DNA from: Anaerolineae bacterium
GTDB taxonomy: Bacteria; Chloroflexota; Anaerolineae; Aggregatilineales; Phototrophicaceae
Direction: 5' to 3'
Length of the DNA stretch: 37,448 nt
NCBI GenBank assembly: GCA_025454525.1
Contig: JALOOG010000029.1
Location: 1 to 37,448 of the forward strand
Both the position numbers and the translations under genes were made by a program. The notes below the pieces were generated by a model. The model did not search any database, was not told where the DNA came from, and saw nothing but the letters and a program-made list of their open reading frames with translations. Below are positions 23,747-32,256 of the stretch, one piece after another (the stretch's first letter is position 1; each line of letters begins with the position of its first letter).

Positions 23747-25858
23747 ATGGTTTTCCAGATAGAGCATCCGCCACTAACAGCCGTCGATCAAATTGCTGGA
23801 TTTAACGTGCGTCCAGGGAATCCTTTGCCATTTGGGGCGAGTTTTGTACCCAATGGCATCAACTTTTCGGTGTATTCTTATCATGCTACTGCCTGTACTT
23901 TAGTCTTATTTCGTAGAGGGGAATTTCAGCCATTTGCCGAAATTCCTATTCCCGAAAGTTATCGACTTGGTTCCGTGTTTCCGATTACCGTGTTAGATCT
24001 GGATTACAGTACCATTGAATACGGTTATCGCATGGATGGCCCCCAGCTAGAAGGCGAAAATCTCCACCGCTTTGATCCCTCTAAAATCCTGTTAGACCCC
24101 TACGCTAAAGCGGTGGGTGGTCGTGAAATCTGGGGAACGCATCCCAACTATGAGGTTATTTCACAACATCGCGCTCGAATCGTCCGGGTTGATGACTTTG
24201 ATTGGGGCGTAGATCGCCCGCTTGAAACCCCGATTGAAGATCTGGTGATCTATGAATTGCATGTGCGCGGGTTCACAAAACATGCGAGTTCAGGGGTCGA
24301 TTCCGCCGGAACTTATCAGGCCTTGTGTCAAAAGATCCCCTATTTGAAAGCGTTAGGGATTAACGCGATCGAACTCATGCCGATTTTCGAGTTTGATGAG
24401 TTTGAACATTCGCGCATCAACGAAAAAACGGGTGAAATGCTCCTAAATTATTGGGGATATAGCCCCGTTGCATTTTTTGCACCAAAGGCCGGTTTTGCGG
24501 CCACTGGTGCAACTGGCGGTGAGATCAATGAACTCAAATTGTTGATCAAAACGATGCACGAACATGGCATTGAAGTGATCCTTGATGTGGTGTTTAATCA
24601 CACCGCCGAAGGCAATGAAAAAGGCCCGACGATCTCGTTTAAAGGAATCGATAATAGCACCTATTACATCCTGACTCCTGAAGGCTACTACTATAACTTC
24701 AGTGGGACAGGGAATACCTTTAACTGCAATCATCCCACTGTGCAATCGTTTATCATGGATTGCTTGCGCTATTGGGTTGCGGAATATCATGTAGACGGGT
24801 TTCGCTTTGACCTCGCCTCAATCATGACTCGCGATACAGAGGGAATGCCGATGGGCGATCCCCCGCTTTTGCGAAAAATGGCGTTTGATCCGATTTTAGC
24901 ACGCACCAAATTGATCGCCGAACCTTGGGATGCAGACGGGTTATATCACTTGGGCAGTTTTCCCGCCTATAAACGGTGGGCCGAATGGAACGGGTTCTAT
25001 CGGGATACCATGCGCCAATTTATGAAAGGTGACTTTGGGCAGATCACCGAAGTATGTCAAGCGATCTTAGGCTCACCTCATCTCTATCCCGGACGTGGGC
25101 CGATCGCCACGATCAATTTCATCACCGCTCACGATGGTTTTACGATGATGGATCTGGTCTCGTACAACGAAAAACAAAATGCCAAAAACCTAGAAGAAAG
25201 TGGCGCTAACGATAACCATAGTTGGAACTCTGGTCATGAAGGCCCGACTGATGATCCAGAGATCGGCGCTTTTCGCTTACGACGTATCAAAAACGCGCTA
25301 CTCTTGTTGATGGTCAGTCAAGGAACGCCGATGATCTTGATGGGTGATGAGATTGGACGCACTCAACAGGGCAATAACAACACTTATGCCCAAGATAACG
25401 AGATCAGTTGGTTTAATTGGGATCTGCTCACGGAACACGCGGAGCTATACCAATTTTTTAAGGACGCGATCGCGCTCCGTATGGCGCATCCGGTCTTACG
25501 AAACGGACACTTTTTACGCGGTGAAGACTATATGGACAAAGGCGCACCGGATATTTCATGGCATGGTGTAAAACCGTTTGAGCCAGATTGGTCAGATCAA
25601 AGTCGCACCCTAGCGTTTATGCTCAATGGTGAATATGCAAAAAGCGGCCTGACAAAAGATGATCATCTCTATGTGGCGATGAATATGCACTCCGAGACGA
25701 TTACCTTTGCTTTACCACCTGCGCCGAATCAAACGATGTGGCATTTGTTCACCAACACGGGCGAAACTCATCCTACAGACGGACAAACACCACACCTTGA
25801 ACATCAGCAGGAGATCAATCTGATTGGTTATTCGATAGCGGTGCTGATCGGCAAATAA
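23747..25858 (+). CDS. glgX: glycogen debranching enzyme / isoamylase (GlgX/TreX, GH13_11)
   Basis: It hydrolyses alpha-1,6 branch points of glycogen, giving linear maltodextrins, the substrate of TreY. Seen: an N-terminal CBM48 domain with NVRPGNPLPFGASFVPNGIN (a GlgX/TreX hallmark), VIYELHVRGFTKH, VILDVVFNHTAEGNEKGPT, nucleophile VDGFRFDLAS (about residue 351), acid LIAEPWDADG (about 390), ITAHDGFTMMDLVSYN (about 461) and TPMILMGDEIGRTQQGNNN. Length of 703 residues fits TreX. AAAGAGG lies 5 nt before the ATG. Its divergence from treZ-treY and shared motifs indicate co-regulation of the TreX-TreY-TreZ route. Confidence 0.95.
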   Translation: MVFQIEHPPLTAVDQIAGFNVRPGNPLPFGASFVPNGINFSVYSYHATACTLVLFRRGEFQPFAEIPIPESYRLGSVFPITVLDLDYSTIEYGYRMDGPQLEGENLHRFDPSKILLDPYAKAVGGREIWGTHPNYEVISQHRARIVRVDDFDWGVDRPLETPIEDLVIYELHVRGFTKHASSGVDSAGTYQALCQKIPYLKALGINAIELMPIFEFDEFEHSRINEKTGEMLLNYWGYSPVAFFAPKAGFAATGATGGEINELKLLIKTMHEHGIEVILDVVFNHTAEGNEKGPTISFKGIDNSTYYILTPEGYYYNFSGTGNTFNCNHPTVQSFIMDCLRYWVAEYHVDGFRFDLASIMTRDTEGMPMGDPPLLRKMAFDPILARTKLIAEPWDADGLYHLGSFPAYKRWAEWNGFYRDTMRQFMKGDFGQITEVCQAILGSPHLYPGRGPIATINFITAHDGFTMMDLVSYNEKQNAKNLEESGANDNHSWNSGHEGPTDDPEIGAFRLRRIKNALLLLMVSQGTPMILMGDEIGRTQQGNNNTYAQDNEISWFNWDLLTEHAELYQFFKDAIALRMAHPVLRNGHFLRGEDYMDKGAPDISWHGVKPFEPDWSDQSRTLAFMLNGEYAKSGLTKDDHLYVAMNMHSETITFALPPAPNQTMWHLFTNTGETHPTDGQTPHLEHQQEINLIGYSIAVLIGK

Positions 25859-25864
25859 GCGCTA

Positions 25865-25906
25865 ATATCCCCTTGCCTATCACGGTTAAGGTAAGGGGAT
25901 ATTTTT
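25865..25906 (+). terminator. intrinsic terminator of glgX
   Basis: ATATCCCCTT (25865-25874) pairs with AAGGGGATAT (25893-25902), extended by GCC/GG across one mismatch. It runs into TTTTT on the plus strand. It overlaps the tatC stop codon (25905-25907), so little space separates the convergent genes. Confidence 0.8.
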
Positions 25907-26705
25907 ACGGACGGGGAGTGCTAAACCGCCGGCCGATCATCACCAACAAGATACTAAACAGATACAAGACCAATAACGGCCCCATCACGATAAACATATT
26001 CACCGGATCTACGGTGGGTGTGATCAAGGCGGCTGCGATGGCTGCACCGACGATCGCGATCCTCCAATTACGGATCAAAACAGCGGCCGTCACCAGTCCC
26101 AAAATCGACAAGACAAAGAACACCAACGGGGTTTGAAATGCCACTCCCATCCAAAATAACAGAGAGGTGACAAAGCTTAAATACAGATCGGCTGTCCATT
26201 CCGGCCGAAAGACCGTGGGTGCAAATCCTTCTAAAAACCCTAACGCGGGTGGCATCAAGATATACCAAGAGAACACCACCCCGCCTAAAAATAAAATGGT
26301 GATCGCCGGCAAGGAAGATAAAACAAAGCGCTTTTCACGCCGAGTCAACCCCGGAAAGATAAACATCAACAATTGGTAGGTGATCAACGGGATAGATAAC
26401 ACCGCGCCCATCATCAGAGCCACACGGAAATAAGCGACTACGCCCCCTGTCGGCCCTAATGTCACTAATTGACATTGCGCGGGTTGATCCACCACTTGGC
26501 AATAAGGTTCACGTAAGACATCAAAGGCGGTTTGTGTAAACAAGAGCGAGAATAACGTCCCAATGATCAAGCCAAGAAATGCCTTGGTTAAACGTTGGCG
26601 TAACTCATTAAGATGATCAAAGATCGACATCCGTGCGCCATCCCCATCGTTTTCGGGAAGGGGCGCAGGGGGAGTGGGCGATCGGCGAAAAGGTAATTTT
26701 GACAT
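25905..26705 (-). CDS. tatC: twin-arginine translocase subunit TatC
   Basis: The membrane core of the Tat pathway, which recognises twin-arginine signal peptides. The family start MSIFDHLNELRQRLTKA (from residue 26) is clear, followed by about six transmembrane segments with YFRVALMMGAVLSIPLITYQ, FPGLTRREKRFV (the conserved first cytoplasmic loop) and GVAFQTPLVFF. The C-terminal Arg-rich tail (GRRFSTPRP) is cytoplasmic. A 25-residue Pro-rich N-terminal extension precedes the family start; an alternative start at Met26 is possible, as the Shine-Dalgarno for the first ATG is weak. No tatA or tatB is adjacent. TACAAT at 26743-26748 (minus) could be its -10. Confidence 0.93.
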   Translation of the reverse strand: MSKLPFRRSPTPPAPLPENDGDGARMSIFDHLNELRQRLTKAFLGLIIGTLFSLLFTQTAFDVLREPYCQVVDQPAQCQLVTLGPTGGVVAYFRVALMMGAVLSIPLITYQLLMFIFPGLTRREKRFVLSSLPAITILFLGGVVFSWYILMPPALGFLEGFAPTVFRPEWTADLYLSFVTSLLFWMGVAFQTPLVFFVLSILGLVTAAVLIRNWRIAIVGAAIAAALITPTVDPVNMFIVMGPLLVLYLFSILLVMIGRRFSTPRP

Positions 26706-27003
26706 TGTGGCTTCACAAGGGTTTTAGGTTAAGGCTGTCACGATTGTACACTAAAACGGACAATTCAAAAGAGCTTCATTCAATGGTCATCAGGGCAATC
26801 GATACACCGTGCTTTTAATTTGTCCTAAAAAATCTTAATGTGGTTGGTGGACGCGGCGGCTAAAGGAAAAATTTTTTCGGCGGTATCGTAAATTCAATTG
26901 TAAGAATTGGCATTACATCTCCAAAAAACAGCTATTCCATCCAACTGAATCACTCCCTTTCAAAGCTACGATACGTAAATGATAGCACAGATGAGCGAAA
27001 AAG

Positions 27004-27021
27004 TCGTAACAAATGTTACGA
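27004..27021. promoter_or_regulatory. 18-bp operator-like palindrome
   Basis: TCGTAAC-AAAT-GTTACGA is a perfect 7-4-7 inverted repeat, the size of a TetR- or similar dimeric repressor site. The nearby TTACGA...TACGAT (19-bp spacer, 27041-27046 as -10) could be a weak promoter reading toward the mini-ORF. Confidence 0.5.
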
Positions 27022-27090
27022 TTCAGCCGCGCACTTATGCTACGATCTAGGGAGTAGAGGACGTGTGAGGTATTTTTTGGGAAGATCATC

Positions 27091-27179
27091 ATGTATTACG
27101 ATAAAGCTTGCATCACTGCTGCTACTACTGCGGTGAAACGATAGAACATTTGTTATCGCCGCCGCATGAGGTAAAGTGA
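27091..27179 (+). pseudogene. broken Cys-rich (zinc-ribbon-like) mini-ORF
   Basis: ATG 27091 opens a 17-codon frame (MYYDKACITAATTAVKR) ending at a TAG (27142-27144). A one-base frame change after MYYDK would instead give LHHCCYYCGETIEHLLSPPHEVK, ending at a TGA at 27177. The CYYCGE pattern resembles one knuckle of a zinc ribbon or HNH protein. I interpret it as a frameshifted remnant; a chance resemblance is possible given the length. Confidence 0.22.
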
Positions 27180-27280
27180 TTAACGTCATCTTATCCTGAT
27201 GACCTTGATCAACGCGGTTTTAAGGCGATCAACGGTAAGATCAAAAAGTCAAAGCAAAGTTAAGCTTAAGAGTGCATGTT

Positions 27281-27309
27281 TTGACAATTTGTTAACCGCG
27301 TCTTAAAAT
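27281..27309 (+). promoter_or_regulatory. near-consensus sigma-70 promoter of the EF-G-like gene
   Basis: TTGACA (27281-27286) and TAAAAT (27304-27309) are exactly 17 bp apart. Transcription should start near 27316, leaving a 30-nt leader with GGAGG (27333-27337) 8 nt before the ATG. Confidence 0.85.
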
Positions 27310-27345
27310 TTAACCCATCATCAACTAGGGTTGGAGGCAATAGCC

Positions 27346-29424
27346 ATGAAAGAGTATACGACGGAGATGCTGAGAAATGTCGCTCTAGTGGGCCACCAAG
27401 GATCGGGTAAAACCTCCTTGGTGGAAGCACTCCTCTTTAATACTGGCGCAATTTCCCGGTTAGGCAAGGTTGAAGAAGGCACAACCGTATCAGACTGGGA
27501 TGAAGATGAAAAACACCGTAAAATTTCGCTCTCCACTTCGGTAATCCCCCTTGAATTTGAAGATCACAAGATTAATGTATTGGATGCGCCGGGTTCAACC
27601 GATTTTCAAGGTGAGATCAAAAACGCGATCCGCGTGGCAGACTCGGTGATCGTGGTGGTCGATGCGGTGGCCGGGGTAGAAGTCGGTACGGAACTCGCTT
27701 GGGAATATGCCCAAGTGTACCAACAACCGATCATCGTGGTGATCAACAAAATGGATCGTGAAAATGCGGATTTTGAACGTACTTTAAACAACCTAAAAGA
27801 GACTTATCCCGACTATAAATTTATTCCGGTGATGTTGCCGATCGGTCAAGAGGCCGATTTTAAAGGCGTGATCAATGTCCTCACCCAAAAAGCCTATTAT
27901 GGCGCGGGTAAAGAACGTTCTGAACTGCCCGCTGATCTTGTTGAAAGCACGCATCAGGCCCATTTAGCATTGGTAGAAGCGGCCGCTGAAGCCGATGATG
28001 CGTACATCGAAAAATACTTCAACGAAGGTGAATTGACCTTTGAAGAAATTCGCGATGGGATGCGAAAAGCGGCCCGCAATCATCAACTCAATACGGTGCC
28101 GGTGTTTGTCACCTCTGGGACTAAAAATGTCGGTACTTACACGCTTTTAGAGGCGCTCCCCGTGTATACATCTGCGCCTTCCTTGCGTCGCTTTGGCACA
28201 CATCGCGAAGGCAACCCCGAAATTGAATATAACACCGCGCCACAAACCGATGAAAAACCCCTAGGGGCCTATGTCTTTAAGACCGTGAATGATCGTTTCG
28301 TCGGCACGCTCTCATATATCCGCATTTTCTCCGGTTACATTAAAAATGATAGCCGGAACTTCAATAACACCCGTCAAAGCGAAGAGCGCTTTAATAACTT
28401 GATGGTGGTGCGCGGAAAAGACACTTTCCCCGCCCCGATCTTACACGCGGGTGATATTGGAGTGGTCGCAAAACTCACCTCCACGCGCACAGGCGATACG
28501 ATCGCCGATCGAGATCAAAAGTTTGAGATTGTGAAACCCAACTTCCCTGAACCATTATATGCGATCTCGCTCACGCCCCGTACCCAAGCCGATAGCGCCA
28601 AAATGGGTACAATCCTGACCAATTTATGCGAGGCGGATCCCACTTTACGTTGGCGGCAAGATGCCGATACGAAGCAGATCCTGTTAGAGGGGATGGGTGA
28701 AGCGCATGTGATGTTGGCGATCAGTCGAGCAGAACGCTTAGGGGTGGGGATCGATACCCACTTGCCAAAAGTCCCCTATCGCGAAACGGTATCGCGTGAA
28801 GCTCAAGCAACCTATCGCCACAAGAAACAAAGTGGTGGTTCAGGTCAATTCGGTGAAGTGAGCTTGCGAGTATTGCCTAACGCGGGTGAAGGGTTTGTGT
28901 ATGAGGCAAAAATTTTCGGCGGTGCGATCTCACATCAATACATCCCGTCGGTGGAAAAAGGTGTGCTGTCTGTGTTACCGAACGGCGTGATCGCGGGTTA
29001 TCCGATCGTAGATGTGAAAGTGGTCGTCTTTGATGGCAAAGAACATCCGGTAGACTCAAAAGACATCGCGTTTCAGATTGCCGGACGTGAAGCATTTAAA
29101 GAAGCCTTTGCCGAAGCCGGCCCGGTGTTATTAGAGCCGATCATGGAAGTGAAGATCACGATCCCAGAACCGATCTTAGGGGATGTGATGAGCGATCTGA
29201 ATACCCGACGTGGGCGGGTGATGGGGATGGATACGCTTGGGGTTAAAAGTGTCGTGACAGCCGAAGTCCCGTTCGCGGAGATGATGCGCTACGAAAATCA
29301 ACTCCGTTCGATCAGCGGTGGGCGTGGGATCTACACGATGAAATTTGTACGTTATGAGCGCGTTCCGTCGCATCTGGCCGAAGGCATTATCAAAGCCCAT
29401 ACCGCCGAAGCACACGCGGAATAG
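27346..29424 (+). CDS. EF-G-like translational GTPase (EF-G type 2)
   Basis: A five-domain translational GTPase of 692 residues. G1 is GHQGSGKTS (16-24), G3 DAPG (80-83), G4 NKMD (134-137), and the C-terminal EF-G domains are clear (YRHKKQSGGSGQFGEVSLRV, LNTRRGRVMGMD). It is not canonical EF-G: switch I has DWDEDEKHRKIS instead of the DWMEQEQERGIT type, and switch II DAPGSTDF has Ser84 where EF-G and EF-Tu have the GTPase-activating His (DTPGHVDF). These traits place it with the EF-G-2-like paralogues, whose role (slow translocation, ribosome rescue or assembly) is poorly known. I use ATG 27346 (GGAGG 8 nt upstream), not the TTG at 27331. It is monocistronic with its own promoter. A standard fusA probably exists elsewhere. 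Confidence 0.88.
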   Translation: MKEYTTEMLRNVALVGHQGSGKTSLVEALLFNTGAISRLGKVEEGTTVSDWDEDEKHRKISLSTSVIPLEFEDHKINVLDAPGSTDFQGEIKNAIRVADSVIVVVDAVAGVEVGTELAWEYAQVYQQPIIVVINKMDRENADFERTLNNLKETYPDYKFIPVMLPIGQEADFKGVINVLTQKAYYGAGKERSELPADLVESTHQAHLALVEAAAEADDAYIEKYFNEGELTFEEIRDGMRKAARNHQLNTVPVFVTSGTKNVGTYTLLEALPVYTSAPSLRRFGTHREGNPEIEYNTAPQTDEKPLGAYVFKTVNDRFVGTLSYIRIFSGYIKNDSRNFNNTRQSEERFNNLMVVRGKDTFPAPILHAGDIGVVAKLTSTRTGDTIADRDQKFEIVKPNFPEPLYAISLTPRTQADSAKMGTILTNLCEADPTLRWRQDADTKQILLEGMGEAHVMLAISRAERLGVGIDTHLPKVPYRETVSREAQATYRHKKQSGGSGQFGEVSLRVLPNAGEGFVYEAKIFGGAISHQYIPSVEKGVLSVLPNGVIAGYPIVDVKVVVFDGKEHPVDSKDIAFQIAGREAFKEAFAEAGPVLLEPIMEVKITIPEPILGDVMSDLNTRRGRVMGMDTLGVKSVVTAEVPFAEMMRYENQLRSISGGRGIYTMKFVRYERVPSHLAEGIIKAHTAEAHAE

Positions 29425-29608
29425 AATAACCCTTTAAAAGAGAAGTAACATCAGGAAAGTTTCTTGGGTACAACCCCACCCTAGCCCTCATCCATACATG
29501 AGGAGGGAACTGGACAGCATAGTATGGGGTGGGGTGTCTCCATTAACGGGATACTTTTCTAAGGTTGATGAGTGGGGCGCTGGAAGATGCCGCCCCACCG
29601 ATTCCTAT
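29425..29608. repeat. nested hairpins between convergent EF-G-like and GH31 genes
   Basis: Three perfect inverted repeats: ACCCCACC/GGTGGGGT (29473-29480, 29528-29535), nested CCTCAT/ATGAGG (29486-29491, 29498-29503), and GTGGGGCG/CGCCCCAC (29572-29579, 29591-29598). No T-tract follows any of them, so they are not classical terminators. The 29473-29535 unit could be a dispersed REP-like element; that needs copies elsewhere in the genome. Confidence 0.5.
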
Positions 29609-32242
29609 CTAATGCGTGGCGCTGTCTTTAAGCGCGTGTGATTTAGCCACAAACAGATCACCATATAAGACCTGTAAATGCCATTCTTCGAGATGTTTGG
29701 TATCGATCACTTTGAATTTCGGGATCACGCCGGATTGGAGGTCAAAGTGCCAACCGCGCCGTGTCACCAAGCGATAACGCATGTGATCAGCTTGTTGATT
29801 GTTCCAGATGATCAGCGGTTGTTGTTCAGGGGCGGCATTTTGGATAAAGGTCGCACCGACACCCGTTAACACCTCTAACAACATCTGGAGCTGACTCGCT
29901 TGTAAGATCGGTGTGAATGGTGCAAGGGCTTGAACATCCTGCACGATCGCGGGTAAATGTTCTCCGATCAAGCGCTTGGTGATCGAATCTAGCTTAAAGT
30001 TTCGGAGCATCCGCTCACATTTTTCCCAACGCCGATCCCGTTTCGCACGTAAATCGGTCGGATGTGTCACGGTGAGAACTAACCGATCGCTTGGGCTTAA
30101 GAGCATCTCACCTAGCGATAGCGTTTCAGTTTGGGTGTGATACTGCGACTCGACATAACGCACATCCCCTTGAACGCGGACATCGATCTCTACATCGGAG
30201 CGCACGCCGCGTAAGTGCAAGCGATACTTACGGATCTGGGGCAAATGATCGCTTTGTCCGGTGACAGGCGCGATCGTGAAGATTAGTTGTTCGGGGTGCC
30301 ATTGTTGAGTCATGGGGGTAATGCTATACGAGTCGTTGAGGTAAGCGTTGCTCTCTCCGTCATCTTCATATAGCTCAAAGCGACGATCTGCGCCGGGGAA
30401 AATATACACATCCAATGTTTCGGGGTTATCGATCCCGCCCCATGCGACTTTTTCAGCCAACGGGATGATCGCGCCTGCTTTGGCAAATACCGGAATATCC
30501 GCTAGTTGACCGTAGATCGCGTTCCATGTATCCCCGTGATAAGCTTCACCGGTGAAAAAGTCGTACCACTCCCCTTCCGGCAACCAGACGACTTGACGAC
30601 TCATTTGAGTCAGGGGGTCAATCGGGGAGATATGCGGCGCGGCGATCAACTCGCTACCAAAGGTGTATTGATTGGGGCAATGATAGGCCTCCTCACGTTC
30701 AGAGTGTTCATGATACATCGGCACAATTGGTTGTAAGCGATCGCGATAAGCGCGCCAAGACATCGCATACAGATAGGGAATGAACGCATGACGTAAGCGC
30801 ATCGCCTCACCCGCGATACGGAAAGTTTCGGCATCATAACCCCAAGGTAAACGCTCATGATAGGGATTTTTGGTGCTATGGAGACGAAAGATCGGGCTAA
30901 AGAGGCCATATTGCACCCAACGGGTATACAATTCTGCGTCTTCTGTGCCGAAAAAGTGACCGCCGATGTCATGACTCCACCAACCGTAACCAACATTCGC
31001 CGCAGTAGCTGTAAAATAGGGTTGATAGGCTAACGACTCCCAAGAGACTACTGTATCCCCCGAAAAACCGATCGGATAGCGGTGATTGCCTAATCCCCCC
31101 CAACGCGAAAAGATGAACGGGCGCTTTTCCCCCGTCCGTGCGAGATCGTAAAAATGTAAGTGATTCAACCACCAGAGCGGATCAAGCCCTGATTTGCCGC
31201 TTTGCGTGCCTTGTTGCCAATCCATCCACCAAAAATCAACGCCCTGATCTTCAAAAGGATGATGCAACACCTCGAAATAGGCTTGTGCAAAGGCTGGATC
31301 GGCGATCTGGAATTTGACGGGTTGCCCGGACTCGCCCCCTAAACGCTCACGAATCGCCTCATAAAGGTCTTCGTGAGGATGCACCCCGTCAGCCGGATGC
31401 AGATTCAACGCGGTTTTGAGGCCATTGAGATGTAAAAAGTCGATAAAGGCCTTGGGATCGGGAAATAACGCACGATTCCATGTATATCCCGTCCAACCGC
31501 GTGATTGATTACCCGTTTGAGTGATATGCCAATCCATATCGACAATACAGACGGATAACGGAATCGCTTGGGCCTTAAATTCGTTCATTAACCCGGTCAA
31601 TTCAGGTTGGGTGTATTCCCAATAGCGACTCCACCAATTGCCTAAGGCAAAACGAGGTAACAACGCGATCGGGCCGGTGATCTGCATGTAATCGCTTAAA
31701 CAGGCCTGATAATCATGCCCATAGCCAAAAAAGTACAGGTCAAGATAACCGTCATTCGCGGGACGATTCTGTAACCAACCTTGATCATCAAAAACCAATC
31801 GTTGCGAATCATCAACCATAGCCCAACCATCACGCGAGATCAAGCCGGGTTCTAACACCGTTTGACCGGATACCCCGTCTAGGGTGCGGGCCGTGCCTAA
31901 CAAGTTGTTGGGGTTGGGTTGACCGTAATACCAAGTGCGACCTAAGGCCTTTAATTCGATCGTGAGGGTGGTGGTCGAAAACCCGGCCGGCGAGTTTTGA
32001 TAGTTGATTTTGAGATATTCCGTCTCAATCACCACCTGATCTTGATCGCGAGTCACGGTAAAAGCCGGAGTCGGTTGATCGCGATACCAAAATGCTTGAG
32101 TAGCGCGATCTTCAAAGACTCCGGTTGGACTAAACTCCATGCGGATCAAGCGTGTGGTGAGCAAGGTAAAACGCGCTTGTCCAATGTGTGCGATCGACTC
32201 TGATCGGGCGATCGGAGCAAATGCTAATTTAAACTGTTGCAT
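29609..32242 (-). CDS. glycoside hydrolase family 31 (alpha-glucosidase-like)
   Basis: A retaining alpha-glycosidase acting on alpha-glucosides or related sugars; no signal peptide, so cytoplasmic. GH31 features: an N-terminal beta domain to about 200, then the barrel with IPLSVCIVDMDWHIT, nucleophile block DFWWMDWQQG (about residue 340), acid/base Asp in IGFSGDTVVSWESL (about 395), GYGWWSHDIGGH, and after the barrel LPEGEWYDFFTGEAYHG and VAWGG-linked beta domains. WWMDWQQG rather than W.DMNE marks a distinct GH31 subgroup. The last 145 residues or so are an extra, partly helical domain I do not recognise. I start at ATG 32242 (GGGGAA upstream), giving 877 residues. It lies 14 nt after the mutase gene. 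Confidence 0.9.
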   Translation of the reverse strand: MQQFKLAFAPIARSESIAHIGQARFTLLTTRLIRMEFSPTGVFEDRATQAFWYRDQPTPAFTVTRDQDQVVIETEYLKINYQNSPAGFSTTTLTIELKALGRTWYYGQPNPNNLLGTARTLDGVSGQTVLEPGLISRDGWAMVDDSQRLVFDDQGWLQNRPANDGYLDLYFFGYGHDYQACLSDYMQITGPIALLPRFALGNWWSRYWEYTQPELTGLMNEFKAQAIPLSVCIVDMDWHITQTGNQSRGWTGYTWNRALFPDPKAFIDFLHLNGLKTALNLHPADGVHPHEDLYEAIRERLGGESGQPVKFQIADPAFAQAYFEVLHHPFEDQGVDFWWMDWQQGTQSGKSGLDPLWWLNHLHFYDLARTGEKRPFIFSRWGGLGNHRYPIGFSGDTVVSWESLAYQPYFTATAANVGYGWWSHDIGGHFFGTEDAELYTRWVQYGLFSPIFRLHSTKNPYHERLPWGYDAETFRIAGEAMRLRHAFIPYLYAMSWRAYRDRLQPIVPMYHEHSEREEAYHCPNQYTFGSELIAAPHISPIDPLTQMSRQVVWLPEGEWYDFFTGEAYHGDTWNAIYGQLADIPVFAKAGAIIPLAEKVAWGGIDNPETLDVYIFPGADRRFELYEDDGESNAYLNDSYSITPMTQQWHPEQLIFTIAPVTGQSDHLPQIRKYRLHLRGVRSDVEIDVRVQGDVRYVESQYHTQTETLSLGEMLLSPSDRLVLTVTHPTDLRAKRDRRWEKCERMLRNFKLDSITKRLIGEHLPAIVQDVQALAPFTPILQASQLQMLLEVLTGVGATFIQNAAPEQQPLIIWNNQQADHMRYRLVTRRGWHFDLQSGVIPKFKVIDTKHLEEWHLQVLYGDLFVAKSHALKDSATH

Positions 32243-32256
32243 AACATTCCCCGTGG

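Larger units (their letters stand above)
26706..27345. other. 640-bp intergenic region between tatC and the EF-G-like gene
   Basis: AT-rich relative to neighbours. It contains a possible tatC -10 near 26743, an 18-bp operator-like palindrome (27004-27021), two copies of GCTACGAT (about 26966 and 27039), a broken Cys-rich mini-ORF (27091-27179) and the promoter of the EF-G-like gene (27281-27309). I see no complete gene or RNA family I recognise. It may be what remains of a lost small gene. Confidence 0.55.

Noticed and set aside
27091-27179. An intact small zinc-ribbon gene
   Set aside because: No single frame joins the ATG with the CYYCGE segment; listed only as a possible remnant.
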